NCBI GenBank assembly: GCA_937996535.1
Contig: CALKVF010000110.1
Coordinates: 1 to 64,000, forward strand
Source: an uncultured Novosphingobium sp.
GTDB taxonomy: Bacteria > Pseudomonadota > Alphaproteobacteria > Sphingomonadales > Sphingomonadaceae
Reading direction: 5' to 3'
Length of the DNA stretch: 64,000 bases
Shown here: piece by piece, positions 53,445 through 62,913 of the stretch
Layout: every line of letters starts with the position of its first letter
Position numbering within the stretch: position 1 is the stretch's first letter
Made by a program: the position numbers and the translations under genes
Notes under the pieces: model-generated
What the model was told of the DNA's origin: nothing
The model's database searches: none
What the model saw: the letters and a program-made list of their open reading frames with translations, nothing else

Positions 53445-54791
53445 TTACTTCGCCTCCGAACCGGCTCCGCCACGCGGCATCAGGTGGATCGCTCCGCTGA
53501 CCATCGCCTCGGCCCCAGCCGCGATCACCTTGTCCGCCTCGGGCGCCCAGAACGGGCTGTGCAGGCCCGGCAGAACCTTGCCCTCGGCGCGGGCGGCTTC
53601 GATCACGCTGGCGGGGCGCCCGCCGACCCACAGGATCAGCGAACGGGTGTGGTCCTTGTCATTGCGGGAGAACTCGCCGAAATCCTCGCCCGCCATGACC
53701 GGGCCGGTTTCAACCGCGCGGTCTGCCCCGAACTGCGCCTTGAAGAACCCCAGCATGTCCATGCTGAAGCCCGGCGTGTTCCAGGTCGAGCGGGTATAGG
53801 GCTCCAGCACGCTGACTTCGGGCATCAGGTTTTCGGGCAGGCCCGACGCCTCGCCCTCGGCACGGGCGATGCGGCGAATGCCATCGAGCAAGGCTTTGCG
53901 CGATTCGTCGGAATAGCTGCGCACGGTAAGCTGCAGGTGAGCGCTATCGGAAATGATGTTGTGCTTGGCCCCGGCATGGAAGCTGCCGACCGTGACCACC
54001 GAAGGCTCGAATGGGCTGGCTTCGCGGCTGACCAGGGTCTGCAGGCGCATCACGATCGCCGCGCCCAGCACGATCGGATCCTTGGTGAGGTTGGGATAGG
54101 CCCCGTGCCCGCCAAGCCCGTGAACCGAAATGTCGACCGAATCGACATTGGCCAGCGCATAGCCCGGCCGCACCCCGATCACGCCCGAGGCAAGATCGGC
54201 GGTATCGTGGAACGCCAACGCATAGTCAGGCTTGGGAAAGCGGGTGAACAGGCCGTCCTTGATCATCGCTTCGGCGCCCAGCCCGACTTCCTCGGCCGGC
54301 TGGCCAATCATCACCAGCGTGCCCGACCAGCGATCCTTGCTGGCGGCCATCACCCGCGCGGTTTCGATCCAGGCGGTCATGTGGGTATCGTGGCCGCAGG
54401 CGTGCATGATCCCGCTTTCGACCCCGGCGGTCGACGTGCCGCGCGCCTTGCTGGCATAGGGCAGCCCGGTCTGCTCGACCACAGGCAGCGCGTCCATATC
54501 GGCGCGGATCAGCACCACCGGCCCGGGGCCGTTGCGCAGCACCGCGACCACCCCGGTCTTGCCCACGCCCTCGCTCACCGCGAAACCGGCGGCGCGGGCA
54601 GCGGCCGCCATGATCCCGGCAGAGCGCCGTTCCTGGAACGACAGCTCGGGGTTCTGGTGGAGATCCTTGTAGACCGTCATCAGCCCCGGGAGATCGGCGG
54701 CGATGCGATCGCGCACCGGATCGGCGTGGGCCAGCGAGCTGGCAGACAGCGCGGCAAGCGCGGCGGACAGGGTGAGGATGGGCTTGATCAT
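53445..54791 (-). CDS. Periplasmic M20D-family amidohydrolase/peptidase
   Basis: This 448-residue metalloenzyme has a signal peptide (1-23, ending SSLAHA), which is unusual because many family members are cytosolic. Family motifs are HQNPELSFQE, ADMDALPVVEQTGLPY, HACGHDTHM (metal ligands), QPAEEVGLGAEAMI and the dimerisation segment VHGLGGHGAYPN. The relatives hydrolyse N-acyl or amide bonds of amino acids (hippurate hydrolase, IAA-amino acid hydrolase types). The substrate is unknown. It acts in the periplasm if the signal is used. Confidence 0.88.
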   Translation of the reverse strand: MIKPILTLSAALAALSASSLAHADPVRDRIAADLPGLMTVYKDLHQNPELSFQERRSAGIMAAAARAAGFAVSEGVGKTGVVAVLRNGPGPVVLIRADMDALPVVEQTGLPYASKARGTSTAGVESGIMHACGHDTHMTAWIETARVMAASKDRWSGTLVMIGQPAEEVGLGAEAMIKDGLFTRFPKPDYALAFHDTADLASGVIGVRPGYALANVDSVDISVHGLGGHGAYPNLTKDPIVLGAAIVMRLQTLVSREASPFEPSVVTVGSFHAGAKHNIISDSAHLQLTVRSYSDESRKALLDGIRRIARAEGEASGLPENLMPEVSVLEPYTRSTWNTPGFSMDMLGFFKAQFGADRAVETGPVMAGEDFGEFSRNDKDHTRSLILWVGGRPASVIEAARAEGKVLPGLHSPFWAPEADKVIAAGAEAMVSGAIHLMPRGGAGSEAK

Positions 54792-54835
54792 GCCCGCAGC
54801 CTAGGCGGCAAGCCCGCGCGGCGCAATCTTGGGAG

Positions 54836-54919
54836 TGGTGCCCCTGGCCAGACTCGAACTGGCACGGATCTCTCCAACCGATTTTGAGTCGGTCGCGTCT
54901 ACCATTCCACCACAGGGGC
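54836..54919 (-). tRNA. tRNA-Leu (CAA)
   Basis: The complete cloverleaf can be drawn on the minus strand. The acceptor strands are GCCCCTG/CAGGGGC with an encoded CCA. The anticodon stem ACCGA/TCGGT encloses CTCAAAA, giving anticodon CAA. A long variable arm typical of class II tRNAs and a TTCGAGT T loop are present. Confidence 0.96.
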
Positions 54920-54970
54920 ACTGCAGGGCAGGTCGCGCTTAGCCGCCCTGCCCCGCCGGTTCAAGCGCGC

Positions 54971-55792
54971 TTACTTCTTGAGCGCGCCGACCAGTTGCTT
55001 GTGCAGGCGCGAATGCAGCGCATCGTTGCCGGCCAGCACCTGGGCATCACAGATCGGCTGCGAAATCCCGCGCCAGTCGGTCACGAAGCCGCCAGCCTCG
55101 CGCACCAGCAGACAGCCGGCCGCCGTATCCCACGGGGCAAGTCCGGTTTCCCAGAAGCCTTCGTAGCGCCCGGCGGCAACCCACGCGAGATCGAGCGAGG
55201 CCGCGCCAAAGCGGCGGATCCCGGCAACCTGCGGCGCCAGCGCGCCATAGATCCGGGTCCATTCGGCGCTATCGCCGCGCCCGGCAAAGGGAATGCCGGT
55301 GGCAATCAGGCTTTCATCGAGATGGCGGCGCGCCGAAACGCGCAGACGCCGATCGTGGAGCCAGGCACCGCGGGTCTTTTCGGCCCAGAAGCTTTCGTCG
55401 GTCACCGGCTGGTAAACCAGCCCGGCGACGATATCGCCCCAGCCGCTACCATCCAGCTTGGGTTCCTGCACCGCGATCGAGATCGCGAAGTGCGGAATCC
55501 CGTGCAGGAAGTTGCTGGTGCCATCGAGCGGGTCGATGATCCAGCGCGGCTTGCCGGGTTCGCCGTGGATTTCGCCGCCTTCTTCCATCAGGAAGCCCCA
55601 GTCGGGACGCGCGGCGAGCAGCTCGTCATAGATCGTGCGCTCGGCGCGCTGATCGGCCTTCGAAACGAAGTCCGCCGGCCCCTTGCGGCTGACCTGGAGG
55701 TGCTCGACCTCGCCGAAGTCGCGGCGGAGACGCTGCCCGGCCTTGCGGGCGGCCTTCTCCATCACGCGGATCATGCCGGAAACAACCGCCAT
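54971..55792 (-). CDS. Inositol monophosphatase family protein (SuhB-like)
   Basis: This 273-residue magnesium-dependent phosphatase has the family metal site: EEGGE (FLMEEGGEI), DPLDGTSNF (IIDPLDGTSNFLHGIPH) and the late WDTAAGCLLV. It could act on myo-inositol phosphate or related sugar phosphates, or as a SuhB-type RNA-processing factor. Sequence alone does not decide, so no symbol is given. It starts two bases after the efp stop, so the two genes form one unit. Confidence 0.92.
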   Translation of the reverse strand: MAVVSGMIRVMEKAARKAGQRLRRDFGEVEHLQVSRKGPADFVSKADQRAERTIYDELLAARPDWGFLMEEGGEIHGEPGKPRWIIDPLDGTSNFLHGIPHFAISIAVQEPKLDGSGWGDIVAGLVYQPVTDESFWAEKTRGAWLHDRRLRVSARRHLDESLIATGIPFAGRGDSAEWTRIYGALAPQVAGIRRFGAASLDLAWVAAGRYEGFWETGLAPWDTAAGCLLVREAGGFVTDWRGISQPICDAQVLAGNDALHSRLHKQLVGALKK

Positions 55793-55794
55793 GA

Positions 55795-56361
55795 TCAGTC
55801 GGCCTTGCTGACGTAGGTGCGCTCGTACACGTCGACGATGATGCGGGTGCCGCTCGCGATGTGCGGCGGAACCATCACGCGCACGCCATTGTCGAGGATC
55901 GCGGGCTTGTAGCTCGACGAGGCGGTCTGCCCCTTCACCACGGCATCGGCTTCGACGATGGTGGCTTCGACCTGTTCGGGCAGCTGGACGCTGATCGGGC
56001 GCTCGTCATACATTTCGAGCAGCACGGTCATGCCATCCTGCAGGAAGGCATCGGCGCCGCCGAGCAGATCCTTGGGCAGGTTGATCTGGTCGTAGGTTTC
56101 CACGTCCATGAACACCAGGTCTTCGCCTTCGGCGTAGAGGAACTGGAAGTCCTTGGTGTCGAGGCGGACGCGTTCGACCGTGTCGGCGCTGCGGAAGCGC
56201 ACGTTGGTCTTGCGGCCGTCGATGAGGTTCTTCATCTCGACCTGCATGAAGGCGCCGCCCTTGCCCGGCTGGGTGTGCTGGGTCTTGGCAACTTTCCAGA
56301 TGCCTTTTTCGTATTCGAGGATGTTGCCGGGACGAATGTCCACGCCGCTGATCTTCGCCAT
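55795..56361 (-). CDS. efp: Translation elongation factor P
   Basis: This 188-residue protein has the three-domain EF-P layout. It includes the modified-lysine loop region [11 protein letters not shown] (Lys near residue 34), the OB-fold domain, and the C-terminal signature segment [25 protein letters not shown] relieves ribosome stalling at polyproline runs. The lysine loop suggests modification by an EpmA-type or related enzyme, not encoded nearby. AAGG precedes the ATG. Confidence 0.96.
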   Translation of the reverse strand: MAKISGVDIRPGNILEYEKGIWKVAKTQHTQPGKGGAFMQVEMKNLIDGRKTNVRFRSADTVERVRLDTKDFQFLYAEGEDLVFMDVETYDQINLPKDLLGGADAFLQDGMTVLLEMYDERPISVQLPEQVEATIVEADAVVKGQTASSSYKPAILDNGVRVMVPPHIASGTRIIVDVYERTYVSKAD

Positions 56362-56546
56362 GGGGATGCCTTCAAGGTTGAGAAAGAATCCGACCGCCCG
56401 AGGAATTCGGGCAAAGCCGGGGAAGGCGCGCCCTTAGCGCGGCATTGCGCGCAGGGCAAGCATATGCGCGACGCGCGGCGGCTGATGCGCCGCGCTGGCG
56501 AGACCATTCAGTTCCTGCTAATCGCGGCTGCATCATGGAACACGCG

Positions 56547-56921
56547 ATGTCCAAAGCCCTGCGCCTTACCCTGCCGTTGCTGGCCCTTGCCGCTGGCGGC
56601 GCGGCGCTGGAAGCCGCCCCCGGCGGCCCGATCGACTACCTGCCGCTGGGCGATTACATCTGCGAACTGCCCGGCGATGCCAACGGCCCCGCGGGAATCC
56701 GCCAGCCCGATCAGGGCTTCAGCGTGATCAACGCCACCACCTATACCACCGCCACAGGCCGCGGCAGCTATCTGCTGACCGGGGACCGACTGGTGCTGAC
56801 CAGCGGCCCCAAGCGCGGCCAGCGCTTTCACCGCCTGTCGCAGAACTTCCTGCGCGAAATGACCGCCGATGGCCGCGATGGTTCGCTGCGCTGTGTGCGC
56901 CAGGTCACCAACAACCGCTGA
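56547..56921 (+). CDS. Small secreted protein of unknown function
   Basis: The 124-residue product has a signal peptide (about 1-22, LTLPLLALAAGGAALEAAPG). A compact, probably beta-rich domain follows with two cysteines (YICELPG and LRCVRQV) that could form a disulphide. ATG 56547 has GGAA six bases upstream; ATG 56535 is also in frame. The gene diverges from efp and its stop abuts the convergent OPT transporter gene. No family is recognised. Confidence 0.65.
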   Translation: MSKALRLTLPLLALAAGGAALEAAPGGPIDYLPLGDYICELPGDANGPAGIRQPDQGFSVINATTYTTATGRGSYLLTGDRLVLTSGPKRGQRFHRLSQNFLREMTADGRDGSLRCVRQVTNNR

Positions 56922-58880
56922 TCAAGCCGGCGCCCCGCGCGCGGCGCGCACCATCCGGGCATAGGCCAGCGCCACCATCCCAGCGAACACCGCCGTGCCG
57001 AGCGGCAGTGCAAAGGCGTGATCGCCGGTTACCGCCAGCACGTCGGGATTGTCGCTCGCCGCGACGACAAAGGCATAGCCGACGTTGAACAGGCTATCGC
57101 CGACGATCAGGCCGGTCGCGGTCAGCACCCCGATCCGTTCGGCGAAGTCGGGGTTGGCCTGGCGCACCGCCCAGCGGTTGTAGAGATGGCCCAGCACCGC
57201 GCCGAGCACGACCAGTGCGGTTGAATCGGTCGGCAGATACATGCCCATGCCCACGGCCAGCGGCGGCAATGAACCGCGCCCGGTCTTGCGCAGCGCCTCG
57301 TCGATGGCGACCGCGATCACCCCGACCAGCACGCCCGCGCGCACCAGCCCCCAATCGAGATCGCCGCCCAGCACGCCCTGCGCGATGGTCGAGATCAGCG
57401 CCGCCTGCGGCGCGGCCAGCGCATGTTCACCCGCGCCCGGCGCGCCCTGGAACCCGAAGGTCGTGTTGAGCAGCCCCAGGATCGGCGGGATCACGACGGC
57501 CCCGAACCCCACGCCAAGGATCAGCGCAACCTGCTGGCGCCAAGGGGTCGCGCCGATCTGCTGCCCGGTCTTGAGATCCTGGAGGTTGTCGTTCGAAATC
57601 GTCGCCACGCCGAACACGATCGCGGTGACAAACAGCGCGAAGGCCACCAGCGCGCGGGTTGCATCGCCTTGCAGGCCGTGCCCGAACACGGCGAGCAGCA
57701 GCAGCGAGATGCCGAGGCTGGCAAGGATCCCTACCCCCGAAATCGGGCTGTTCGATGCGCCGATCAGCCCGGCCATATAGCCGCAGACCGAAGCGATCAC
57801 GATGCCCGCCACCAGCACGTAGGCCACCGCCAGCGGGATCACCACCCACGGCTGGGTGCCCACCGGGCCCAGCGCGCCGAAGGAGTATAGCAGCACCGCC
57901 ACCGGCAGCATCAGGATCAGGATCGTACCGCCAACGATACCGATCGGCAGATCGCGTTCGGTGAGATCGAGCGCGGCAAACCCGCCAGCCGCCTTGCGCG
58001 CGCGGTCCGCGGCGAGCGCGCCGGCAATGCCGCGCGCGATCGGGCCGATGACCTTGAGCAGGGTCCAGATCGCCGCCACGCCAATCGCGCCGGCACCGAT
58101 CAGCCGCACCTTGGCGCGGAACACCGTATGCGCCAGTTCGCCCAGATCGGCGGCCGTGGCGAGATCGGGCGCGGTCAGGTGCGGCAGGATGAAGCCATAG
58201 CTCAGCACGATCCCGACCAGCATCGCAGTGCCGACCGACAGGCCCACCAGATGCCCCACCCCCAACAGCGACATCGAGAAGGTCATCGAGACAAAGCTCG
58301 CCCCGGCGCCGAGCCGCAGGGTCTTGTCGACCGCCTCGGCCACCAGCTTCATCTTGGCGAGCAGCGGATAGAGCGCCGAAATCACCGTGCCGAGCACGAC
58401 CGCGGCAAGCCCCTTGCGGTTCTCCTCGGCCCCGCCCACGCCCGCGCCAACTTTCAGCACTTCGGCAGCGGCCACCCCTTCGGGATAGGGCAGGTCCGAT
58501 CCGGTAACGAGGGCGCGGCGTAGCGGCACCGAATACATCACCCCCAGCACCCCGCCGATCGCGATCACCAGCGCCGACTGCCAATAGGGAAAGCCGCTCC
58601 ACCAGCCGACCATGACCAGACCGGGCAGGACGAAGACGATCGCCGACAGGGTTCCCGCCGAACTGGCGATGGTCTGGACGATGTTGTTTTCCTGGATCGT
58701 CGCACCCGAAAAGCTGCGCAGCACGGCCATCGAGATCACCGCTGCCGGGATCGACGTGGCGAAAGTCAGCCCGACCTTGAGCCCGAGATAGACATTGGCG
58801 GCGGTGAACACCACGGTCAGCACCGCGCCGAGCAACACGCCGCGCAGGGTCAGTTCACGAGGGGCAGCAGCATCGGGCAT
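56922..58880 (-). CDS. OPT-family oligopeptide transporter
   Basis: This 652-residue inner membrane protein has about 14-16 helices. It shows the OPT family marks: an N-terminal LTLRGVLLGAVLTVVFTAANVYLG-type helix (GLKVGLTFATSIPAAVISMAVL follows), SVPLRRALV, and YMAGLIGASNSPISGVG in the second half. Family members move oligopeptides or metal-chelate peptides with protons. The specific substrate is unknown. thiE lies upstream in the same direction, with a 79-base gap. Confidence 0.9.
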   Translation of the reverse strand: MPDAAAPRELTLRGVLLGAVLTVVFTAANVYLGLKVGLTFATSIPAAVISMAVLRSFSGATIQENNIVQTIASSAGTLSAIVFVLPGLVMVGWWSGFPYWQSALVIAIGGVLGVMYSVPLRRALVTGSDLPYPEGVAAAEVLKVGAGVGGAEENRKGLAAVVLGTVISALYPLLAKMKLVAEAVDKTLRLGAGASFVSMTFSMSLLGVGHLVGLSVGTAMLVGIVLSYGFILPHLTAPDLATAADLGELAHTVFRAKVRLIGAGAIGVAAIWTLLKVIGPIARGIAGALAADRARKAAGGFAALDLTERDLPIGIVGGTILILMLPVAVLLYSFGALGPVGTQPWVVIPLAVAYVLVAGIVIASVCGYMAGLIGASNSPISGVGILASLGISLLLLAVFGHGLQGDATRALVAFALFVTAIVFGVATISNDNLQDLKTGQQIGATPWRQQVALILGVGFGAVVIPPILGLLNTTFGFQGAPGAGEHALAAPQAALISTIAQGVLGGDLDWGLVRAGVLVGVIAVAIDEALRKTGRGSLPPLAVGMGMYLPTDSTALVVLGAVLGHLYNRWAVRQANPDFAERIGVLTATGLIVGDSLFNVGYAFVVAASDNPDVLAVTGDHAFALPLGTAVFAGMVALAYARMVRAARGAPA

Positions 58881-58959
58881 GGGTCACCTGTCAATCGGGC
58901 CGCGCAGGGCCGGAAAGCAGGCAAGGTGCCAGATCAGAGCGCCGGTGGGAACCGGGCGT

Positions 58960-59577
58960 TCAGGCGCCGGCGATCGCCTTGTGGAAAGCCTTGATCGCGG
59001 CGGCCTCGTCCCCGCTCCACACCGCGCCCGACACCGCAAGGAAATCGGCCCCGGCAGCGACCAGCGGGCCGCAGTTTTCGGGCGTAATCCCGCCGATGGC
59101 CACGCAAGGGATTTCCATCAGGTTTTGCCACCAGGTCAGCAGCTCCGGTTCGGGGCGATGCTCGGTAACCTTGGTCGTGCTCGGGAAGAAGGCGCCGAAC
59201 GCGACATAGTCGGCCCCGGCCTCGCCCGCTTCCATCGCCAGATGACGGCTATCGTGGCAGGTCACGCCGATCTGTGCATCACGGCCCAGCCGCTGGCGCG
59301 CATCCTCGACCGCGCCGTCATCCTGCCCGAGATGGACCCCATCGGCGCCGATGCGCTTGGCCAGGCTGATCGAATCGTTGACGATGAACGCCACCTCGCG
59401 CGCCGCGCAGATCGCCTGCAGCGGTTCGGCCAGCTTGGCAGCCTGGTGCTCGTCCAGATCCTTGACCCGGAACTGGAAGGCGGCCACTTCGCCCGCATCA
59501 AGCGCGCGGGCAAGCCGGTCGGGAAAGGCGCCGCCGACATCGAGCGGCGAGATCAGGTAAAGCTGGCAGTCAGACAT
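58960..59577 (-). CDS. thiE: Thiamine phosphate synthase ThiE
   Basis: This 205-residue TIM-barrel enzyme joins HMP pyrophosphate and thiazole phosphate to form thiamine phosphate. Motifs are QFRVKD (phosphate side), FIVNDSISLAKRIGADGVHLGQDD, IGVTCHD, ADYVAFGAFFPSTTK and VAIGGITPENCGPLVAAGAD. ATG 59577 has GGGAGG six bases upstream, which fixes the start. No TPP riboswitch is visible upstream, and a terminator separates it from fba. thiE beside glycolysis genes is a known alphaproteobacterial arrangement. Confidence 0.92.
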   Translation of the reverse strand: MSDCQLYLISPLDVGGAFPDRLARALDAGEVAAFQFRVKDLDEHQAAKLAEPLQAICAAREVAFIVNDSISLAKRIGADGVHLGQDDGAVEDARQRLGRDAQIGVTCHDSRHLAMEAGEAGADYVAFGAFFPSTTKVTEHRPEPELLTWWQNLMEIPCVAIGGITPENCGPLVAAGADFLAVSGAVWSGDEAAAIKAFHKAIAGA

Positions 59578-59635
59578 GGCGCCCTCCCTATCCGCCCGCG
59601 GCCCCCGCGCCAAGCGCCGAGGCGCATCGGCATGG

Positions 59636-59672
59636 AAAAGGGCGGGAAAGCATCGCTGCCCCCGCCCCTTTT
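59636..59672 (-). terminator. Intrinsic terminator after fba
   Basis: AAAAGGG-CGGG pairs with CCCG-CCCCTTTT with one bulged base. On the minus strand it follows the fba stop by about 20 bases and ends in a T tract, separating fba from thiE. Confidence 0.7.
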
Positions 59673-59691
59673 CCTGGCCTAATCGGCAAAA

Positions 59692-60585
59692 TCAGATCTT
59701 CTGGGTCGAACCCTTGTAGATCTCGTCAATCGCCGCGCCGAGCGAGGCGTCGAATTCATCATCGCTCATCTGCGCGCGCAGGTCTTCGAGCAGCGCACGG
59801 CTGAAGCTGGCGATGATGCCCTTGTTCTTCGACAGTTCAACGCAGGCTTCGGGGCGCTTGTAGCCGCCCGACAGCGCAACAACGCGCAGCACCTTGGGGT
59901 GGCTGGTCAGGGCATCGAACTTGCCCGGCACCACCGGGAGCGAGAGCTTGAGCATGACCTTCTGGCCATCGGGCAGCGCGGCGAGGTTCTTGAGGATCTC
60001 GTCGAGCAGGATCTCGTCGCATTCGGCGCGGGTCGCGCTCTTGATGTTCACTTCGGGCTCGATCATCGGCATCATGCCGTGGCCGAGCACCAGGGCGCCG
60101 ACTTCAAACTGCTGCTTGACCACGGCGGCGATGCCTTCGCGGTTGGCCGAATTGATGACCGAGCGTTCCTTGGTGCCATAGACGCCCAGCGCCTTCGACT
60201 TGGTGAGCAGCGCATCGAGTTCGGGCATCGGCTTCATCAGCTGCACGCCGTTGACTTCGTCTTCCAGACCCTTGTCGATCTTGATGAAGGGCACCACGCC
60301 CTTGGCGATGAGCGCAGCCGGGGTCGGCTTGCCGTCAACCGTGCCGTCCATCGTGCGCTCGAACAGGATCGCGCCGATCACCTTGGAACCATCGAACGCC
60401 TTGGAGCGGATGATCCGGCTGCGCATTTCGTGGATCAGGCCGAACATTTCCTCGTCGGTGCTCCACGCGCCTTCGGCAACGCCATAGCCGGCCAGCGCCT
60501 TGGGCGTCGAACCGCCCGACTGGTCCAGCGCAGCGATAAAACCATTACCTTCAGCCATCTTCGCAGTCATTTCAGCGGTGTTCAT
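59692..60585 (-). CDS. Class I fructose-1,6-bisphosphate aldolase
   Basis: This 297-residue aldolase resembles the staphylococcal class I type (FdaB). It shows GFIAALDQSGGSTPKAL, KGVVPFIKIDKGL, MIEPEVNI, and the predicted Schiff-base Lys213 in KVMLKLSLP, followed by VVALSGGY. It cleaves fructose-1,6-bisphosphate to triose phosphates without metal. It lies downstream of tkt, gap and pgk in the same direction, with an 87-base gap after pgk that could hold its own promoter. Confidence 0.93.
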   Translation of the reverse strand: MNTAEMTAKMAEGNGFIAALDQSGGSTPKALAGYGVAEGAWSTDEEMFGLIHEMRSRIIRSKAFDGSKVIGAILFERTMDGTVDGKPTPAALIAKGVVPFIKIDKGLEDEVNGVQLMKPMPELDALLTKSKALGVYGTKERSVINSANREGIAAVVKQQFEVGALVLGHGMMPMIEPEVNIKSATRAECDEILLDEILKNLAALPDGQKVMLKLSLPVVPGKFDALTSHPKVLRVVALSGGYKRPEACVELSKNKGIIASFSRALLEDLRAQMSDDEFDASLGAAIDEIYKGSTQKI

Positions 60586-60605
60586 CAGTGCATCCCTGTC
60601 AGTTG

Positions 60606-60615
60606 CATACGTATG
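60606..60615. promoter_or_regulatory. Palindrome CATACGTATG upstream of fba
   Basis: A perfect 10-base palindrome lies 21 bases before the fba start in the pgk-fba spacer. It may mark a regulated internal promoter. Confidence 0.25.
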
Positions 60616-60672
60616 TATTCGAGGCCGATAGCGAGCGCGGCACCAAGTGGCAACCGCGCTAACTATTCAAAT

Positions 60673-61875
60673 TCAGGCTTGTTCAAGCGCCTTCACGCCC
60701 GGCAGTTCCTTGCCTTCCATCCATTCGAGGAAGGCACCGCCAGCGGTGGAGATGTAGGTAAAGTCAGCCGCAACCCCGGCGTGGTTGAGCGCGGCGACCG
60801 TATCGCCCCCGCCCGCGACCGAGATCAGCGCGCCTTCCTTGGTCAGCGCGGCGGCGCTGCGGGCAAGCGCCACGGTGGCAGCATCGAACGGCTGGGTTTC
60901 AAACGCGCCCATCGGCCCGTTCCAGACCAGCGTGCGGCAGGTCTTGAGCACGTCGGCCAGAGCTTCGACCGCCTGGGGGCCAACGTCGAGGATCATTTCG
61001 TCGGCGGCAACCTCGTGCACGTTGCACACGCGCAGCGATGCCGGATTGGCGGCGAATTCCTTCGACACGACCACATCGTAAGGCAGGTGAACCGTGCAGC
61101 CCGAGGCCTCAGCGGTTTCAAGAATTTTCTCAGCAGTTGCCGCCAAGTCATGCTCGCACAACGACTTTCCGACATTCACCCCGCGCGCAGCGAGGAACGT
61201 GTTGGCCATGCCGCCGCCGATGATCAGGTGATCGACCTTGGTGACAAGGTGGGTCAGCACATCGAGCTTGGACGACACCTTGGCCCCGCCAACCACGGCG
61301 GCAACCGGCTTGACCGGCGCGTCGAGCGCCTTGCCCAGCGCTTCGAGTTCAGCCTGCATCGAGCGCCCGGCATAGGCGGGCAGCACGTGGGCCAGGCCCT
61401 CGGTCGTAGCATGGGCGCGGTGCGCGGCGGAAAAGGCATCGTTGACGTAGAAATCGGCGTTCGCGGCAATCGCCTTGGCGAGGTCCGGATCGTTTGCTTC
61501 CTCGCCCTTCCAGAAGCGGGTGTTTTCGAGGATCGCGATGTCGCCCGCGCGCAGGATGCCCACGGCCTGTTCGACCACGGGGCCAGCGACTTCAGGGACG
61601 AACATCACTTCCTTGCCCAGCACGGTCTCGACCGCACTGACCACCATCGAGAGCGACTGGGTCGAGACGCGTTCGCCCTTGGGGCGGCCGAAGTGTGCCA
61701 GCAGCAGCACCTTGGCGCCCTTTTCGGCGAGTTGCAGAATGGTGGGCGCCGAAGCCCGCACGCGCGTATCGTCGGTCACCGCCCCGTCCTGCATCGGCAG
61801 GTTGAGGTCAACGCGAACCAGCGCGACCTTGCCGGTCACATCGCCAAGGTCATCGAGCGTGCGGAACTTCGTCAT
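60673..61875 (-). CDS. pgk: Phosphoglycerate kinase
   Basis: This 400-residue enzyme transfers phosphate between 1,3-bisphosphoglycerate and ADP. Conserved elements are [48 protein letters not shown] and [15 protein letters not shown]. It lies 12 bases after gap in a tkt-gap-pgk order, so the three are very likely one transcription unit. Confidence 0.97.
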   Translation of the reverse strand: MTKFRTLDDLGDVTGKVALVRVDLNLPMQDGAVTDDTRVRASAPTILQLAEKGAKVLLLAHFGRPKGERVSTQSLSMVVSAVETVLGKEVMFVPEVAGPVVEQAVGILRAGDIAILENTRFWKGEEANDPDLAKAIAANADFYVNDAFSAAHRAHATTEGLAHVLPAYAGRSMQAELEALGKALDAPVKPVAAVVGGAKVSSKLDVLTHLVTKVDHLIIGGGMANTFLAARGVNVGKSLCEHDLAATAEKILETAEASGCTVHLPYDVVVSKEFAANPASLRVCNVHEVAADEMILDVGPQAVEALADVLKTCRTLVWNGPMGAFETQPFDAATVALARSAAALTKEGALISVAGGGDTVAALNHAGVAADFTYISTAGGAFLEWMEGKELPGVKALEQA

Positions 61876-61887
61876 TGTGCCCAGTCC

Positions 61888-62895
61888 TTACAGCAGCTTG
61901 CCCATCGCGCCGGCCGTGTCGACCATGCGGTTGGAGAAGCCCCATTCGTTGTCGTACCAGCTCAGCACGCGCACCAGCTTGCCGTCGATCACCGCGGTTT
62001 CGAGGCTGTCGATGGTCGAGCTGTTCGGGCAGTGGTTGTAGTCGATCGAGACCAGCGGCTCGTCCGAGAAGCCCAGCACGCCCTTGAGCGGGCCTTCAGC
62101 GGCCGCCTTGAGCAGCGCGTTAACTTCTTCCTTGGTGGTGTCGCGCTTGGGCGTGAAGGTCAGGTCGACGACCGAGACGTTCGGGGTCGGCACGCGGATG
62201 GCCGAACCATCAAGCTTGCCCTTCAGTTCGGGCAGCACTTCACCCACGGCGCGGGCCGCACCGGTGGTGGTCGGGATCATCGACATGCCGGCAGCGCGGG
62301 CGCGGCGCGGATCTTCGTGGATCTGATCAAGGATCTTCTGGTCGTTGGTATAAGCGTGGATCGTGGTCATCAGGCCGCGCTCGATGCCGATGGCATCGTT
62401 CAGCACCTTGGCGAAGGGCGCGAGGCAGTTGGTAGTGCACGATGCGTTCGAGACGACCACGTGATCAGCCGAGAGCTTGTCATGGTTGACGCCGAACACG
62501 ACGGTCAGGTCGACGTTCTTGCCCGGAGCCGAGATCAGCACGCGCTTGGCGCCGGCCGCGAGGTGCTTTTCGCACGAAGCGCGGTCGGTGAAGAAGCCGG
62601 TGCATTCAAGCGCGATGTCGATGCCATACTGGGCGTGCGGCAGGTTGGCCGGATCGCGCTCGGCGGTCACGTGGATACGCTTGCCGTTGATGATCAGATC
62701 GTTGCCATCGACTTCGACGGTGCCCGAGAACGGACCGTGGACGCTGTCACGCTGGAACAGCATGGCATTGGCCTGGGCCGAAGCCAGATCGTTGATCGAA
62801 ACCAGTTCGATGTCATGATCGGTGCGTTCGAGAATAGCGCGAGCGACGTTGCGCCCGATGCGTCCGAAACCGTTGATCGCAACCTTGATCGCCAT
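61888..62895 (-). CDS. gap: Glyceraldehyde-3-phosphate dehydrogenase, type I
   Basis: This 335-residue enzyme has the NAD-binding [13 protein letters not shown] at the N-terminus and the catalytic Cys153 in [12 protein letters not shown]. The later [14 protein letters not shown] and the C-terminal [12 protein letters not shown] are also present. It oxidises glyceraldehyde-3-phosphate to 1,3-bisphosphoglycerate. It sits between tkt (18-base gap) and pgk (12-base gap). Confidence 0.97.
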   Translation of the reverse strand: MAIKVAINGFGRIGRNVARAILERTDHDIELVSINDLASAQANAMLFQRDSVHGPFSGTVEVDGNDLIINGKRIHVTAERDPANLPHAQYGIDIALECTGFFTDRASCEKHLAAGAKRVLISAPGKNVDLTVVFGVNHDKLSADHVVVSNASCTTNCLAPFAKVLNDAIGIERGLMTTIHAYTNDQKILDQIHEDPRRARAAGMSMIPTTTGAARAVGEVLPELKGKLDGSAIRVPTPNVSVVDLTFTPKRDTTKEEVNALLKAAAEGPLKGVLGFSDEPLVSIDYNHCPNSSTIDSLETAVIDGKLVRVLSWYDNEWGFSNRMVDTAGAMGKLL

Positions 62896-62913
62896 GTCCG
62901 TATCTCCTGCTGT

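Noticed and set aside
53484..54887. A 467-codon plus-strand frame opposite the M20 peptidase
   Set aside because: The peptidase has intact metal motifs and a signal peptide. The opposite frame has no recognisable domain and runs into the tRNA-Leu gene.
59578..59691. A TPP riboswitch before thiE
   Set aside because: The spacer holds the fba terminator and a ribosome site, and I see no thi-box-like sequence.
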